Part shown: positions 23,787 through 35,118 of the stretch, piece by piece | Numbering within the stretch: the stretch's first letter is position 1 | Layout of the letters: the number at the start of each line of letters is the position of its first letter | Assembly (NCBI GenBank): GCA_947462335.1 | Contig: OX381705.1 | Coordinates: 2,666,001-2,730,000, forward strand | Length of the DNA: 64,000 bases | Direction of reading: 5' to 3' | From: Harmothoe impar | Taxonomy: Eukaryota; Annelida; Polychaeta; Phyllodocida; Polynoidae | Position numbers and translations under genes: made by a program | The notes under the pieces: model-generated | Database searches by the model: none | The model's input: the letters and a program-made list of their open reading frames with translations, nothing else | What the model was told of the DNA's origin: nothing

Positions 23787-25148
23787 CTGAAAAGGAAGAA
23801 AAATGGCGAATAATAACATGCAGTCAATAGCCGTCAACATGGAGTACCACAGACGTGACACCCCACCACACAGGCCTGAAGCTATAGGCGTCAACTCCGC
23901 CAGCCCGCGCTGTCACCGTCCCGCTGTCATAACTTCATCAAAACATGTGAGTACTACATATAATACAGGTTTCCACTGTTCCCATAGTAAAATATAGCGA
24001 AAAAAATGATATCCAACCCAAACCCTGTAAAATATAATTCACTTTTTCACAGAAATCTAAGCCTTTGTGACTTTTTCCGAATCAAAGCAAATCCATGTCA
24101 GCGTCCATCTATCATCTCAGAAAATACAAATTCCAACCACTTATACGGCATAGAAGTCAATAGGAATACGAAATTCAGGTGTAAAATACAATAGGGAACA
24201 ATAAAATATTTGGTTTGGGGCCAGGCACCCCCCCGGAAGGACATACAAGAATTTTTTCTGACCCACTTTTTCAAGCCCCCGCCGTACCGGTACTCATTGG
24301 TGACACTAGTCAGTCACAAATGTCGTCTCAGCGCTCACTCCACTCCAATATGACCAAAACTAAATTTCATGGGGTTAGGCCTACATCTAAAATCTGCCAC
24401 TCACACACAGCTAAATATAGACCTTGAAATTATGGAAAAAAATATTCCCAGAAAAATGGGTACATTTTTGACTCCAGGGGGGGGGCTTGAAAATTGGTAT
24501 TCTCAGCCAACCTAAAACTACACAGTACCGGTAACAGGTCAGTCTACAATATGACCAAAACTAAAATTCAAATTTCGGGGGGTTAGGCCTATTTCTCAAA
24601 TCTGCCACTTACACACAATTAAATATAGACCTTGAAATTATAGGGAAAAAAATTCCCAGAAAAATGGGTACATTTTTGACTCCAGGGGGGGGGGCTTGAA
24701 TATTGGTATTCTCAGCCGATATTAGACTACACAGTACCGGTAACAGGTCAGTCTACAATATGACCAGAACTAAAATTCAAATTTCGGGGGGTTAGGCCTA
24801 TTTCTCAAATCTGCCACTTACACACAATTAAATATAGACCTTGAAATCATAGGAAAAAATATTCCCAGAAAGAATTATGCATTTTTGACTTGAGGCAAGG
24901 GTGGAGAAAATTTTGAATTCTGAGCCAATATTAGACTACACAGTACCGGTAACAGCTAAGCCTCCAATATGACCAGAACTAAAGTTGTAATTTGGGGGGA
25001 TTAGGTTTATTTCTCAATACTGCTACTTACATATAGTTGAATATAGACCTTGAAATTATAGGAAAAAATATTCCCAGAAAAAAAATAATTTTTTTACTTG
25101 AGGGAGGGGGGGGGGTTGGGGAGTTTTACAAAAATTATTCATTTTTAC
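23787..25148 (-). other. Intron 2 of the recombinase gene
   Basis: The donor CAG|GTAAAAAT ends exon 2 and the acceptor TTCTTCCTTTTCAG starts exon 3. The intron is about 1.36 kb and is largely filled by a 209-bp tandem repeat. Confidence 0.8.
24290..25140. repeat. Tandem ~209-bp repeat inside the transposon intron
   Basis: The landmark 'atgacca(a/g)aactaaa' occurs at 24350, 24551, 24760 and 24969 (spacings 201, 209, 209). Each unit carries 'ggggggttaggcctatttct', 'atatagaccttgaaat', 'cccagaaaaatgggtac' and a G-run of 7-10. A partial fifth unit lies at 25440-25560 in intron 1. The G-runs vary in length. Confidence 0.85.
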
Positions 25149-25363
25149 CTGGCTATTGCCCTATGATACGATGTCAATGTATCAGGCTGGTACTCCACCT
25201 GCTCTTTGGGCAGTGTTGTAGGATCCACTCCTGGAGGAAGTTTCTTCTTTAGGGTCAGCAAAAAGTTCCCAATGTAGAAGTTCAATTTTTGGGGTGGGAT
25301 GGTCTGTACATCTCTTGTCTCTTCGTATTTCTCTACTAAAAACTTCTTGAAACGTCCCATTAT
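25149..25363 (-). CDS. Crypton-like tyrosine recombinase, exon 2 (core-binding region)
   Basis: 215-nt internal exon of 71 codons plus two bases. The acceptor TTTAATTCCAG precedes it and the donor CAG|GTAAAA follows. The peptide MGRFKKFLVEKYEETRDVQ..., then YQPDTLTSYHRAIAR, looks like the helical SAM-like N-terminal domain that grips DNA in tyrosine recombinases. 'YxPxTLxxYxRAI' directly before the catalytic part is characteristic. Splicing to exon 3 gives RAIA-R-RLRDEGYPWDIMKHTEF, a natural continuation. Exon 1 joins in phase 0. The short frame ends at GGTAAAA, which is the splice donor rather than a true stop. Confidence 0.75.
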
Positions 25364-25576
25364 CTGGAATTAAATAGAGAATTTCATTTTAATATTATTA
25401 ATTATAGATTTACAATTGATAATCGTATAATATCTAAATATTTAAACAATCCCAGATAAATGGGTTAATTTTTGACTTGAGGGGGGGGGGCTTGAAATTT
25501 GGTCTAATCTGACAAAAACTAAAGTTCAAATTTCGGGGGGTTAGGCCTATTTCTAACTTTCTGATAAATCTCTTAC
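25364..25576 (-). other. Intron 1 of the recombinase gene
   Basis: 213 bp. Donor CAG|GTAAGA (minus strand, 25571-25579) and acceptor TTCCAG at 25364. It contains an AT-rich tract and a partial copy of the 209-bp repeat. Confidence 0.8.
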
Positions 25577-26300
25577 CTGCTCTGTCTTTATTTTCGTGTT
25601 TTTGTTCATGTTATCTTTCTTGTATTGCCTTAGAGCCTCGTCATCGACATTCATATCACCGGGAAGAATGATGAGCTGGTTGGTCACTGAGCTATTCCCC
25701 TGGGCTTGAGCTGCTCTAGCAGGTGGACGATCAACCTCCATAGGCACTTCAATACCTATTTCTGACATTTCAAACGTTTGGTTTTCAATGGGAGCAACAT
25801 TTCCTGACGTTTCTTCAATGGGAGCAACATTTCCTGACGTTTCCTCAAAGACTGGTGCCCCTGCTTCTCCCTCAGGCCCAAACTCGATGTCTGGGAACAA
25901 GTTAAACTCGTCAGGCACTGACTCAGGCTCGTCAGGCACTGACTCAGGCTCGTCAGGCACTGACTCAGGCTCGTCAGGCACTGACTCAGGCTCGTCAGGC
26001 ACTGACTCAGGCTCGTCAGGCACTGACTCAGGCTCGTCAGGCACTGACTCAGGCTCGTCAGGCACTGACTCAGGCTCGTCAGGCACTGGCTTGGGCTCCA
26101 GGCACTTCTTGGCTCAGAAATGGCTCTAGGTCATCACCAAGCAGCAGCTCCATTAGACTTTCCTGATACTGCTCCTCGAGTAACTCTCCAAATATGCTCT
26201 CTGCTGCATCATGAATACCATCTGTAATGACTCCCGCAAGTATCATGATGTCCATCGGTATGTCTCTTTTAATTTGCTCCATTTTCTTCTTTTTCTCCAT
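25577..26300 (-). pseudogene. Crypton-like recombinase exon 1 (acidic N-terminus), frame broken
   Basis: First ATG at 26298-26300 (MEKKKKMEQIKRD). The frame runs 72 codons through an acidic, helical segment (ESIFGELLEEQYQESLMELL) and stops at 26079-26081. The following part is open in another frame. It has eight units of PDEPESV, 21 bp each, then an acidic linker with VAPIEETSGN repeated twice, a basic stretch (KKDNMNKNTKIKTEQ) and the splice donor. The first repeat unit is 19 bp instead of 21. The switch of frame coincides with this 2-bp shortage, which suggests a small deletion in the array. A sequencing or assembly error in the minisatellite, or an unseen small intron, remains possible. 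Function of the N-terminus is unknown. Confidence 0.6.
25910..26090 (-). repeat. 21-bp coding minisatellite (PDEPESV)
   Basis: Eight near-identical 21-bp units encode PDEPESV, preceded by one 19-bp variant unit (about 26087-26105) and followed by a diverged unit encoding PDEFNLF. Such arrays change copy number easily. Confidence 0.9.
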
Positions 26301-26324
26301 TTTCTCACTTCTAGCAGACAATGA

Positions 26325-26470
26325 CGTACCGGAGCTACGTTTCTTTACGTTTTTGTTTACTTCTTTTTGTTCATGTATTACTGCGCCCTCACCTCATTGG
26401 TCAGTTTAAACACGTGATCAAATGCTGCCTCCTGATTGGTTGAGAGCCCTAAAAAGCATACCACATCTAG
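26325..26470 (-). promoter_or_regulatory. Promoter-like region of the Crypton-like gene
   Basis: Upstream of the first ATG on the minus strand lie two CCAAT boxes (26435-26439 in AACCAATCAGG; 26396-26400 in GACCAATGAGG) and a CACGTG E-box (26411-26416) between them. There is no clear TATA box. Paired CCAAT boxes upstream of an ATG are typical of NF-Y-dependent TATA-less promoters. Confidence 0.55.
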
Positions 26471-26475
26471 GGTTA

Positions 26476-26491
26476 GTACGCAAAAGCGTAC
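26476..26491. other. GTACGC-AAAA-GCGTAC hairpin at the 5' end of the Crypton-like element
   Basis: A perfect 6-bp inverted repeat with an AAAA loop, 76 bp inside the right boundary. It is flanked by two similar 'accacatctaggg'/'accacacctaggg' repeats. It mirrors the hairpin at the other end in position, not in sequence. Confidence 0.6.
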
Positions 26492-26499
26492 CACACCTA

Positions 26500-26511
26500 G
26501 GGCTGGTATGT
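26500..26511. repeat. Subterminal direct repeat, right copy
   Basis: GGGCTGGTATGT; partner of 22782-22793. Confidence 0.45.
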
Positions 26512-27184
26512 TTTTATTGAATAAACAAACACAGGATCGTACTTATAATGTTAGGTCGTGTAATAAAGGTGTGTACCGAATCACCCACCACTGTAGGTAG
26601 AGGTACTTACAGGTAGGTGTAGGGCAGGTGAGGGTGCTACAGGTGGGCTACAGGTGAGAGCAGTATCAAAGGGTAATCTGCACTTGTGAAGGACAGTTTA
26701 TCAATATGACAAGGTCTGTTGAGGTACGTTGTACTACACAGGATAAAGGTGGGGCCTGCTAAAGGAGGTGGTAGTTGGTGCCTTCCCTTTTATACCTTCC
26801 TTTTGGATACTTATTATAGCAGTAAACCTAATCCATCTGAATTGCTTCATTCAGAATTGTACTTGTATTGTATTTTAGTATCTGTTTAAATATATACTGC
26901 AATATTAAAGGAGGCCTGATCAACATAACAACATCTATGAATAAGAAGTTAAAGTGTTTTCTCATGCTCAGATAAGATGCATCAACATCAGGGCTCAAGG
27001 GGAAAGATGTCAAAAGTTTAGAAAAGTCAATTGGAATTTTGTGTAGGAAATACTCAGGTTACCCTTCAGTCAAGGGCCCATCTCTCAAGTTTAAACGATT
27101 CATTTTGCTTAATATTGCTTAAGTAAAGCAGTGAACAATTCATGCAGTCCCTTACATATAGCTGAATGTAAAGGTACAAATAAT

Positions 27185-27296
27185 CATCCCTCCCTGCCTC
27201 CCTGCTTCCCTGCCTGCCTCCCAGCCTCCCTGCCACACTGCCTCCCTCCCTGCCTGCCTCCCTGCCTCCCTGCTTACCTCCCTGTCTCCCCCCTCT
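27185..27296. repeat. Pyrimidine-rich (cctccctgc)n tract, module B
   Basis: Counterpart of 15785-15892 with a different number and order of units. Confidence 0.85.
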
Positions 27297-28069
27297 CTAT
27301 GGACGAAAGCTCTGGATGAAAGCTAGCTCTGGACAAAAGCTCTAGACAAAAGCCATGCCTTGGACAATTTGCTCTGTATGGTTTTATTAGATAATAATGT
27401 TTTGCTCATGATGCGATTGATTCCCATTGAGAAATGGGCCCCTGGCCAACTCCCATGGACACAGTGAAGTGTTCCAGCTGCTGCTCTCCCTCTGCTTCAC
27501 TTAAAGGACCAACACATCAGACCACATACCATCTCTCATTAACATTCTTGGGTTAATTTTACACCTCTGTGGGCCTTTTACGTTGAATGAATAGAATGTT
27601 ACAGAGGCACTAACCAACCCCTGACCTGCTTCTGACCAGCTTTTGACCAGTCCTGACCTTGCAGTCGCCAGCAACTATGCAAGACCCACTTCCCACAGCT
27701 AGAGTCTCCTTTGATCGGTCATGAAGAGTACATATTAGACTGACGGCGTGGTTGATTTGAGAATGTCCAAGGCACCTCATGTCCTCCTTTCTGATTTCCT
27801 AGTCAAAGAGGGCACAAAAAGTGTAAAAAGGGGACAAGGGTCATGATGTGTAAATAGAAATATTCAGTTCTACAGATCTATGCTCTTCTCAGTAGAACCC
27901 TGCAAAGTAAATAGCTATGTTAAGCTTGAGATGGTTTCCATGAGTAGCATCCGAATTTTCTTTATAAAGAAAGATGTTTGATGAGAATTGAAAACCATAA
28001 TTAGATTTCCTCCTGCAATATCAACTTAGTCTGCTGGTCCTCAGAATGGGCATCATGTGTGTCCAGAAG

Positions 28070-28111
28070 TAGCTGTAATTAACTGGAATCAATTAAATCT
28101 TTGATTAATCT
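28070..28111. promoter_or_regulatory. AT-rich homeodomain/TCF-like core, second type, module B
   Basis: Same sequence as 16661-16705 across TAATTAACTGGAATCAATTA and AATCTTTGATTAATC. Confidence 0.45.
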
Positions 28112-28431
28112 GTCCTATTAAAACTTGGTACAGATTGCGTGCTTCGGTAACACTCTCCCCGATATCTTAGATCTAGGAAAGTGAAGAGCATTATATCCAT
28201 TATGATTTATCCGTTTATCATTGCTCATCTAGGCCATACTGGAGACACACTAGGGACATTGACTGCTTTAATGTTATATCCATATCCAATCTATTAAATC
28301 TTTAAAGGATATTGATTAATGTAAAATATATCAGTTTATTATTTTCCTTTTCTTGACAGTTAGCCTATTGTGGCCAAACAAACATACCCAACATATCCTT
28401 ATTATATTTCCCCTAGTCGGCAAACACACAA

Positions 28432-28640
28432 AAAATGTGGCTGTTCCTTGTCTCCCAGTGTTTTAATGCTAACTGGGTCACAGGGGTGGATTGTGGGAAG
28501 TGCCACCCAAGTGACCCCTAGGAGGGAGACCCAGAACCGACTGCAGTGTCTGAGTAGCAGGCCACTGCAGGAGTAATAGTAGTAGTACACTTGGTAGTTA
28601 TACTGCTATAAATAGCAACATAATTATAACCTCCATAAAC
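28432..28640 (+). mobile_element. (TAG)n-tailed segment unique to module B
   Basis: Modules A and C continue from 'gcaaacacac' with 'atcaa(c/t)ca', but B breaks into unrelated sequence. That segment includes 'gggagacccagaaccgactg' and ends in 'aggagtaatagtagtagtac'. Homology resumes near 'ataaacagctcaa' (28634). A microsatellite tail suggests a short SINE or truncated LINE. Exact ends and a target duplication are not clear. Confidence 0.4.
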
Positions 28641-30030
28641 AGCTCAATAACGTTCTGCCTGCCTCTCACCCATCTAACCCAGCCTGCTGAAGGCACCATT
28701 CACAGCAGGTTCCAATCTGTTCTGGTACCCAAGGCAATTTAAAGTGGGTTAGGGAACCAAATTTAGGGACATATATATGCTTAACTAGTCCCTACCAATA
28801 AATAAGTTTTTTGGTTATTAGTTTATTGCAGTCTCAAAGTTATTGCATGCTTTTAGGAACGTCCTTCACCTTGATCGATTAGTTTTTCTTGATTAAATGG
28901 TTTTGGTGTTACATCCAATGTGATGGTGGGTTTAGTTTGCTAAATTATTAGAAGATGGGTTTTTCCCAAGTGCTTTAAGTTGTAATCTGAATTTAACACA
29001 AGGTCTGATGGGAAAAGATTGCAACTGCTTATCGTTCATATTGCATTTCTTTCACCAGTCCATCTCTTGGGCATGAGTAGCTGTAGAAATTACATTCCAA
29101 ATAATTTACTCTGATGGTAGAGCTTCATTTTATAGGTGGTGTGATTGGTGAATATGAACGGTCCAAATCACATATATTTATTTAATCATAAAAGACCCCC
29201 TTTTTCAAAGAGTGAGGAGATCTAGATTAGTATGTGTAGGATGAATACATTAGTCAGGCAGTGCTAAACTGGCCCTGTGGAGCTGGGATTGTCTGACAGT
29301 GCAGGGCACCCAGGTGTAGAATCTCCCTGCACTGCATTCTGATGCCTCTTCTAGTATAGCCTCAACCACGGAGACACCTGAGCTGCATAGTATGAGCTAG
29401 GCAAGAAGGGTTTTATTTGGTACAGTACAAATATTAATCAATAGTAACTGGGTCCCTCTGCTTGGATGACAATTTTCTTTGGTTCACTGAATGAGTGCTT
29501 ATGCTTTGAAAGATACTATTTAACTCCTGCTTTGGTATTCCTGTTTCAAAATACTACTGGCCCTTGGGAAAACCTATAGAAGATTGGACAGCTAAATGGA
29601 ATGAGAGATTCTGGAGGAGTATTCATACTGGTTAGTCAGATATCTTCATGCAGGGGGGGGGGGACTTCAATCTCACAAAGTGCAGCGTTCAGGAAACACA
29701 GCTGTGTCTCTTTTGTTATCCTTCTCTGATGTGTTAATTTAATTAAGCCTTAAAACAATTATCCTGGTATCAGTCCACGCGTGTGTAATGTGAGGAAGAT
29801 AATGATTGCTGGTACAGTGAATATGCTGACTATTATTTATAAGAAATGATGGTCTTTCCACAACTATTAAAAGACTATTGTGATCATCAAAAGTTCATTA
29901 GCGGTTGGTATCACATACTCATTATCTTCTAGTATGTCTTTGTGTCCTCAAGAATATAATCTTATCTTAAGAAAAAGTTTCTCTCATAAAGTATGTATGT
30001 TCTTTATCCGGAGGAGGAACTTAATCAATA

Positions 30031-30250
30031 CCGTAAAACCTCGGCTATAAGCCGAATTTTATTTGGCGTTTTTATTTGCTATAAGCGGAATTTTGAGCCC
30101 CGAACTCCCATTCGGCTTATAGGCGAGGTTTTAATAATGTAGAAACATATTGAAAACAAATTTCAAGCTCTTTTGTTATAAGCTGAATTTTTTCTCCCAA
30201 ACTCACATTCGGCTTATAGCCAAGGTCGGCTTATAGCCAAGGTTTTACGG
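30031..30250. mobile_element. 220-bp foldback MITE with TA target site
   Basis: Ends are CCGTAAAACCTCGGCTATAA and TATAGCCAAGGTTTTACGG. Copies of cggcttata or its complement recur inside. The flanks read ...ATA and TAAA, so a TA duplication is likely (Tc1/mariner-type). A (18430) and C (38495) are uninterrupted. No coding capacity. Confidence 0.7.
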
Positions 30251-31440
30251 TAAATGGCAAAGATAACAAATCTAAAAAATATCAAGCTGTATCTCATCCA
30301 ACGCTATGATTAGTGGTAATCTATGTTAATCCATCCCTCAGGGATTGGGTTTAATAGTTTCCCTACATACCACAGTAGTAGCCTGCTTGTTTATTGTAAG
30401 TATCTAATTAGCCACCTGACAGCCACCCATTTGTTGAGGCATGATTAGTGCAAGGGTTTGTAATCATAATGTTTATTCATATAGATTTCTATCTACTCAG
30501 CTATTCTATCAGTTATTAGGGAATCTGAAGTGAGAGAACACATTCATGAGCTCAGCCTGACATTCAGTTATACCTATACCATTACAATTGAATCTAATTA
30601 ATGTAGATCAAAGAGTAGTGAATATTTCAATAGGCATCCTCATAAAGGAATTTGACACAATCTACTCTCATCATGTTAAAACAGTCAGAAGCACCTGAGT
30701 GCTGCAGGGTGTGCCAACCTTGATACTATTTTTCTAGCCATGAACTACATTCTAGTTGGCAGGTGTACATATCTTCCTCAAACAAGATTTCTTTTTATCC
30801 CACTCGTTTCCTCGATGCTACTCTTTAGCAGTATACTTGGGTTTTAACTAAGGGCTCTGGGACCCTCAGACAGGGCCACGGAGGATGGAGGGCATGATGG
30901 GTGCTAGCATTATAAGGAATGACTTACCAAACCAAAAAATTGACTGGATGTATTGGTTATTTTTACTGCTGCACAAGGACTGCCATAACTTTAGCTAAAT
31001 GCACGGTGCAAAAAGACGTCCTGGTTCCCCAATCCAATAAGTATTAAGAGGGAAGAGCTTTTCTGTGTCCACCCAGCCAACTGTGTCTGAAGGTTATAAA
31101 GAATGAGCTACCCACTCCCTGATATCTGTCTACTCCCTTCTTAAGTCAGTTGAAATATGTCAGCTTTAGATCATCTCCCAGCTGACACACCCTGCCATGT
31201 GATGGCCCATGATGCAGGAAGCTGTCAGAAACCACTCCAGGGTGTATTATATAGAGTGATGAACCTCTCAAGGGCATCTGTAGATGTAGCACTGGGTGAG
31301 ATAAAAGGGTTGAGGTAAGGGAGAGGGTGAAGGACAGCAGCAGGATATGGGAAGATGTGACTATCTATGAAAAAAAAAGACTGGAATGAAGTAAGTCGGT
31401 AGGGAGGAAGGGGGTGGAATTGGGAGGAATGTGCCATTAG

Positions 31441-31990
31441 GAAACAGTCATCATCAATCATACAAGCTATGAACTAGAGACAGTCACATCTTGCCCTCTT
31501 TACAGTTCTTCCCCTATTAAGGGGAACAGAGAAAAAACATAAACATACATGCTCTACGTTAAATATAATACATATATTATATTTAGACAACCCGCAAATT
31601 CCCGCGTACTACCCACATCTCGCGAAGGGAATCATGATGAAACTATAAACACGTCCAAAGGTTCACTGTATGGAACCTCAAACTGCATGAATGGGAATAT
31701 TCAGATATTCAATTGCCACATAGATAACTGCTGCCTCTTGTATTTATTGGACATCAAAATATGTTGTTGCATTACTATGAAGCTGCAAGTACACAGGTCA
31801 CAGGTAAGGTGAGATAAAATGAAGCCGAGGTTTATATAGTATAAAAAAAGATGAGCTGCTTTTTGTAGGGATAAGTAAATTCTGCTTATTTACATGGTAT
31901 ATTTTAAAGCTGACAAGAGCCTGCAGGTGCTAATGGTCACAGAGTGCCTGCTCTTTTATATCTTCCTTTTGATGCACCTTGTGTCAGGTG
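31441..31990. other. Spacer between modules B and C
   Basis: No gene and no clear counterpart elsewhere in the window. It is AT-rich with short chance frames. Similarity to A restarts at about 32001. Confidence 0.4.
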
Positions 31991-32890
31991 GCTCAAACAG
32001 TTCAGGTCTCTCATCCAGGAATTAATTTTATCTTTGGTATCTGTTAAAAGGTGTACTTACAAACTAAATCTGTCATATATAAAATTTACAATGGGTGGTG
32101 GATGTTGCTGATGAAGTGAGAGCTATGACATATGAGTGTTCCAAGAGCTTGGTGTGATGAAGTCAACAAAGCCCTACCTAGGGAAAAAAAACTGAAGTTA
32201 TCCCTAGATCCCCCCTCTCAGTAACCAATACCAACTCACGCCGGCACATGAATTCCCACCTACCCCAATGCACCTCCCTTTCTGTTGGCCCCAAATGTAA
32301 AGAAAGCATTGTAAGTTTTGCTGGTAATAACCTAAGACTCCTGCCTGCTGTTGGGGCAATATGAAACCTCAGTGGCAGTATGGCCATTGAGTTTGAGCAA
32401 ACACTAGAATGTGACAACAGGCTGTGACTGCCTCTGACAAGCCTAGACCAGCCCTGACCAGCATTGACCAGCAGTCAGCAGTAGACCCCAAAGGCCCACT
32501 GACCGCAGCTAGGGTTATCTTTGGTTGGTCACGGACAGTAAATATTAGAGTGAGGGTGTAATTGATTTGATATCCTCAAGGGGGCGTACCACCCTCTTTG
32601 CTGACTGACGGGTCACAGGGGGAAGATACCATTGTGGGGAATAGGTCTGAGTCAAGTGTAAAAGGAAGTATCCAAATCTACAGATTACCTTCTCGGTTAC
32701 CTCATCTAGGGGAGATAGAATGGCAAAGGCAGGAAACAGGCAAAGGGGCAGCATCTAGATCGAGACACTTTTTCTTGACTTGTATTCACTATGGAACTAA
32801 GATTCTTGAAGGGAATTGTGATAAAAATATAATTGAAAGGCCTCTGTAAGTCCCCTGATGCTCAACCCAGGTTGAATGACATTTTAGAAG

Positions 32891-32935
32891 TGGTTGTAAC
32901 TAACTGCAATCAGTAATAATTTTGACTAATCGTTG
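32891..32935. promoter_or_regulatory. AT-rich core, first type, module C
   Basis: GTTGTAACTAACTGCAATCA, then GTAATAATTTTGACTAATCG. TAATTA is degraded to TAACTA; other sites remain. Confidence 0.3.
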
Positions 32936-33817
32936 CTAAGCTGGATGAAGATTATGCACTGTAGGAAAAATGAGCCACCTTGGGCGATACCAGAAAAAGT
33001 TGTATGGTATTGTACCAGCTTCTAGAACAGGGACCTTCTGTCTGCTACACATAGAGCACCAAGAATGAGGATATCAATGAGGAAGGCACAATGCAACATC
33101 AATCCAATCTGCTCTCATATTGGATGTGGTGTAAACTAAGTGTAAAGAAGAAGCCAAACAGCTGCTTTAATGCCTATCTACCAAATGTCTTAATCAATGG
33201 TTTCTAAGGACCCAGATGGTAAACATGACATAGGTCCTAGGATAAACATAGCAGAGGGGACCCTTGGAAAGCGCTCTCAAGAGGCTCTTTTTCTTGGGAG
33301 TGGGCCAGCAACAAGCATCTCTCCCCCATATCATAAATTATTATCGTGGCAAACAAAGATAACATAAAAACGCCAGCCTTTATTTCTCCATACTCCTATG
33401 TAATATGGCAAGCTGCTGAAACGCTGTGCCATACAAATAATAGATACTTTGGCCATACAGCGGAGTGCCTTATGAATAAAACAAGTATCTGATATGTACC
33501 ATAAGGTGCATGGTATTGCTGCATACATAGACATATCCACCTTGGAACTTGTCACTCCCCTACCGCACCTAGTATCCCTTTGATGGTCTGCATTTCCCAA
33601 TACCACATTGAGAGTTCCCCCTCTTGGCTCTTAGGCCATGAATGCCCTGCATAAAAAAAGCCTGATTCAGCTTGGCTGGATATGGTTGGGGATGTTGTGA
33701 TGCTCGGCTACCCTTTCCTGGGTTCTTCCTTTGAGGGTATCATAGGGGTGGAGCAGGTCGTGACCGCACACACCTTTAGAGCGCTGCTGACTTGGCAAAA
33801 GCAGTCCTTAGAGTGCC

Positions 33818-33945
33818 TCACAGAGCAGCTCACAGAGCAGCTCACAGAGCAGCTCACAGAGCAGCTCACAGAGCAGCTCACAGAGCAGCTCACAGAGCAG
33901 CTCACAGAGCAGCTCACAGAGCAGCTCACAGAGCAGCTCATAGAG
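33818..33945 (+). repeat. 12-bp minisatellite (cacagagcagct)n, module C
   Basis: About ten nearly perfect units. Module A has two to three at the same place and B has an inverted, degenerate block, so the array expanded recently in C. Its period is a multiple of three, so it leaves open frames on both strands (LTEQ, HRAA, SCSV repeats) that are not genes. Confidence 0.9.
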
Positions 33946-34989
33946 AACCTGTTCATCTACCATGCCTCATGTTGGGAGGCAGTATGTTTGCCCTCAGTAC
34001 AGGATATGAGGTGATATCCATCTTACTCCTCATTTTCCTTAGTATTAAACAAAGCGATGCCATTGATATTTAGTAATCTGTAAAATCTAGATATATTATA
34101 CTTCTATAACCAATAAATGTGTAATATGGACAATATTTGCCGATGTATTCAATCAGAGAAACCTTTATCACATGATCTTTATCTGTACATAGGTTATGTT
34201 ATATCAACAACTCCTGTAAATCCCATATTTTAAAAGGGACATATTTTGAGATGTATTTTTCCTAACAAGGGGTTCTTCTTAAAGGTGCATTTGCACAAAG
34301 GAGGGGTTTACAGTAATTCTTATTAGCTTTGTTATAAAACCTGAACATACATCATGGTCATAAGGTTTAGGTAAGCCATTGAGAGTAAGTGATGTTTGCT
34401 CTACATCAATTATTTAGCCTGGGAAATCTATAAGTGGCCACAAATGAGCAATACATCAATGGTTGGAGAATGCCCAAGACAAGCATGGTATAATCTACAA
34501 GATCCTTTGGTGTAACAATCTCAAGTTACTCTATAAGACATATGAGTATGACCAGCTCATAATAAATACAGTTTTAATACCTTAGTTCTCAGGTAGCAGA
34601 TTCCTTAAAGGCAACTCAGCAACATAGTTTCCATCAAGACGTAGGGTCTTGTACTCTGAGCTTAAGATGTAATTCCATATGTCAGATATAATTTATTGAA
34701 CCATGCCTTACTTTTACTTCAAACACAGGACTGCAGCATCTTGATAAAGGAGTCAGTCGTCAGATTAAGAGTAATCCTGATTGCTCAATTGATCCACAGC
34801 TCAATAAAAGATCCTTACCCTAATAAACATTAAGGTAGGGCTGAATAGGACATAAGTGCAGCGGCATTGTATGTTGTTCCAGTCACATATAAGCAGGAGA
34901 GACCAATTATCTGCTAGCCCATCAGTGAAACTACAAATCTCTAAAAGAGGAACAAGGTGGAATACTATTTCTACCAACCACAGAAGCAT

Positions 34990-35118
34990 TTAAACCTCTC
35001 TGTGGAGGAGGGGATTATAAAGGTCTCTGTGTTAAGCCTCTCCACAATTCTCCGTGGGGAAGAGTCTAGATCTGTACATCTGATGTACTAGGTTAATCCC
35101 CTCAGTGTGTCTAGCTTT
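34990..35118. other. Conserved TTATAAAG block, module C
   Basis: Same as A and B over ctctgtggaggaggggatta and taaaggtctctgtgttaagc, with several changes in the middle. Confidence 0.3.

Larger units (their letters stand above)
22733..26567 (-). mobile_element. Crypton-like tyrosine-recombinase DNA transposon
   Basis: Modules A (about 15155) and C (about 35632) read gctctaca-ggtgtgca without interruption. In B, gctctaca ends at 22732 and ggtgtg resumes at 26568, which bounds a 3835-bp insertion. No target duplication beyond an ambiguous A is visible. That fits tyrosine-recombinase insertion, which makes no staggered gap to fill. It encodes one three-exon minus-strand gene with a recombinase catalytic domain, a promoter-like upstream region, a poly(A) signal and subterminal hairpins at both ends. 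It is present in only one of three near-identical modules, so it is younger than the duplication or was precisely lost elsewhere. Confidence 0.8.
20790..31440. repeat. Module B of the ~8-kb tandem array, carrying three insertions
   Basis: Same landmarks as A and C (listed under module A). Its extra length is the 3835-bp Crypton-like element, the 220-bp MITE at 30031 and a (TAG)n-tailed segment near 28432. It lacks the stretch matching 12640-13330 of A, which is replaced by an inverted minisatellite. No other gene was recognised. Confidence 0.8.

Noticed and set aside
33682..34014. Repeat-coding frames (LTEQ, HRAA, SCSV) on both strands
   Set aside because: Produced by the 12-bp minisatellite, whose period is a multiple of three; not conserved in A or B.
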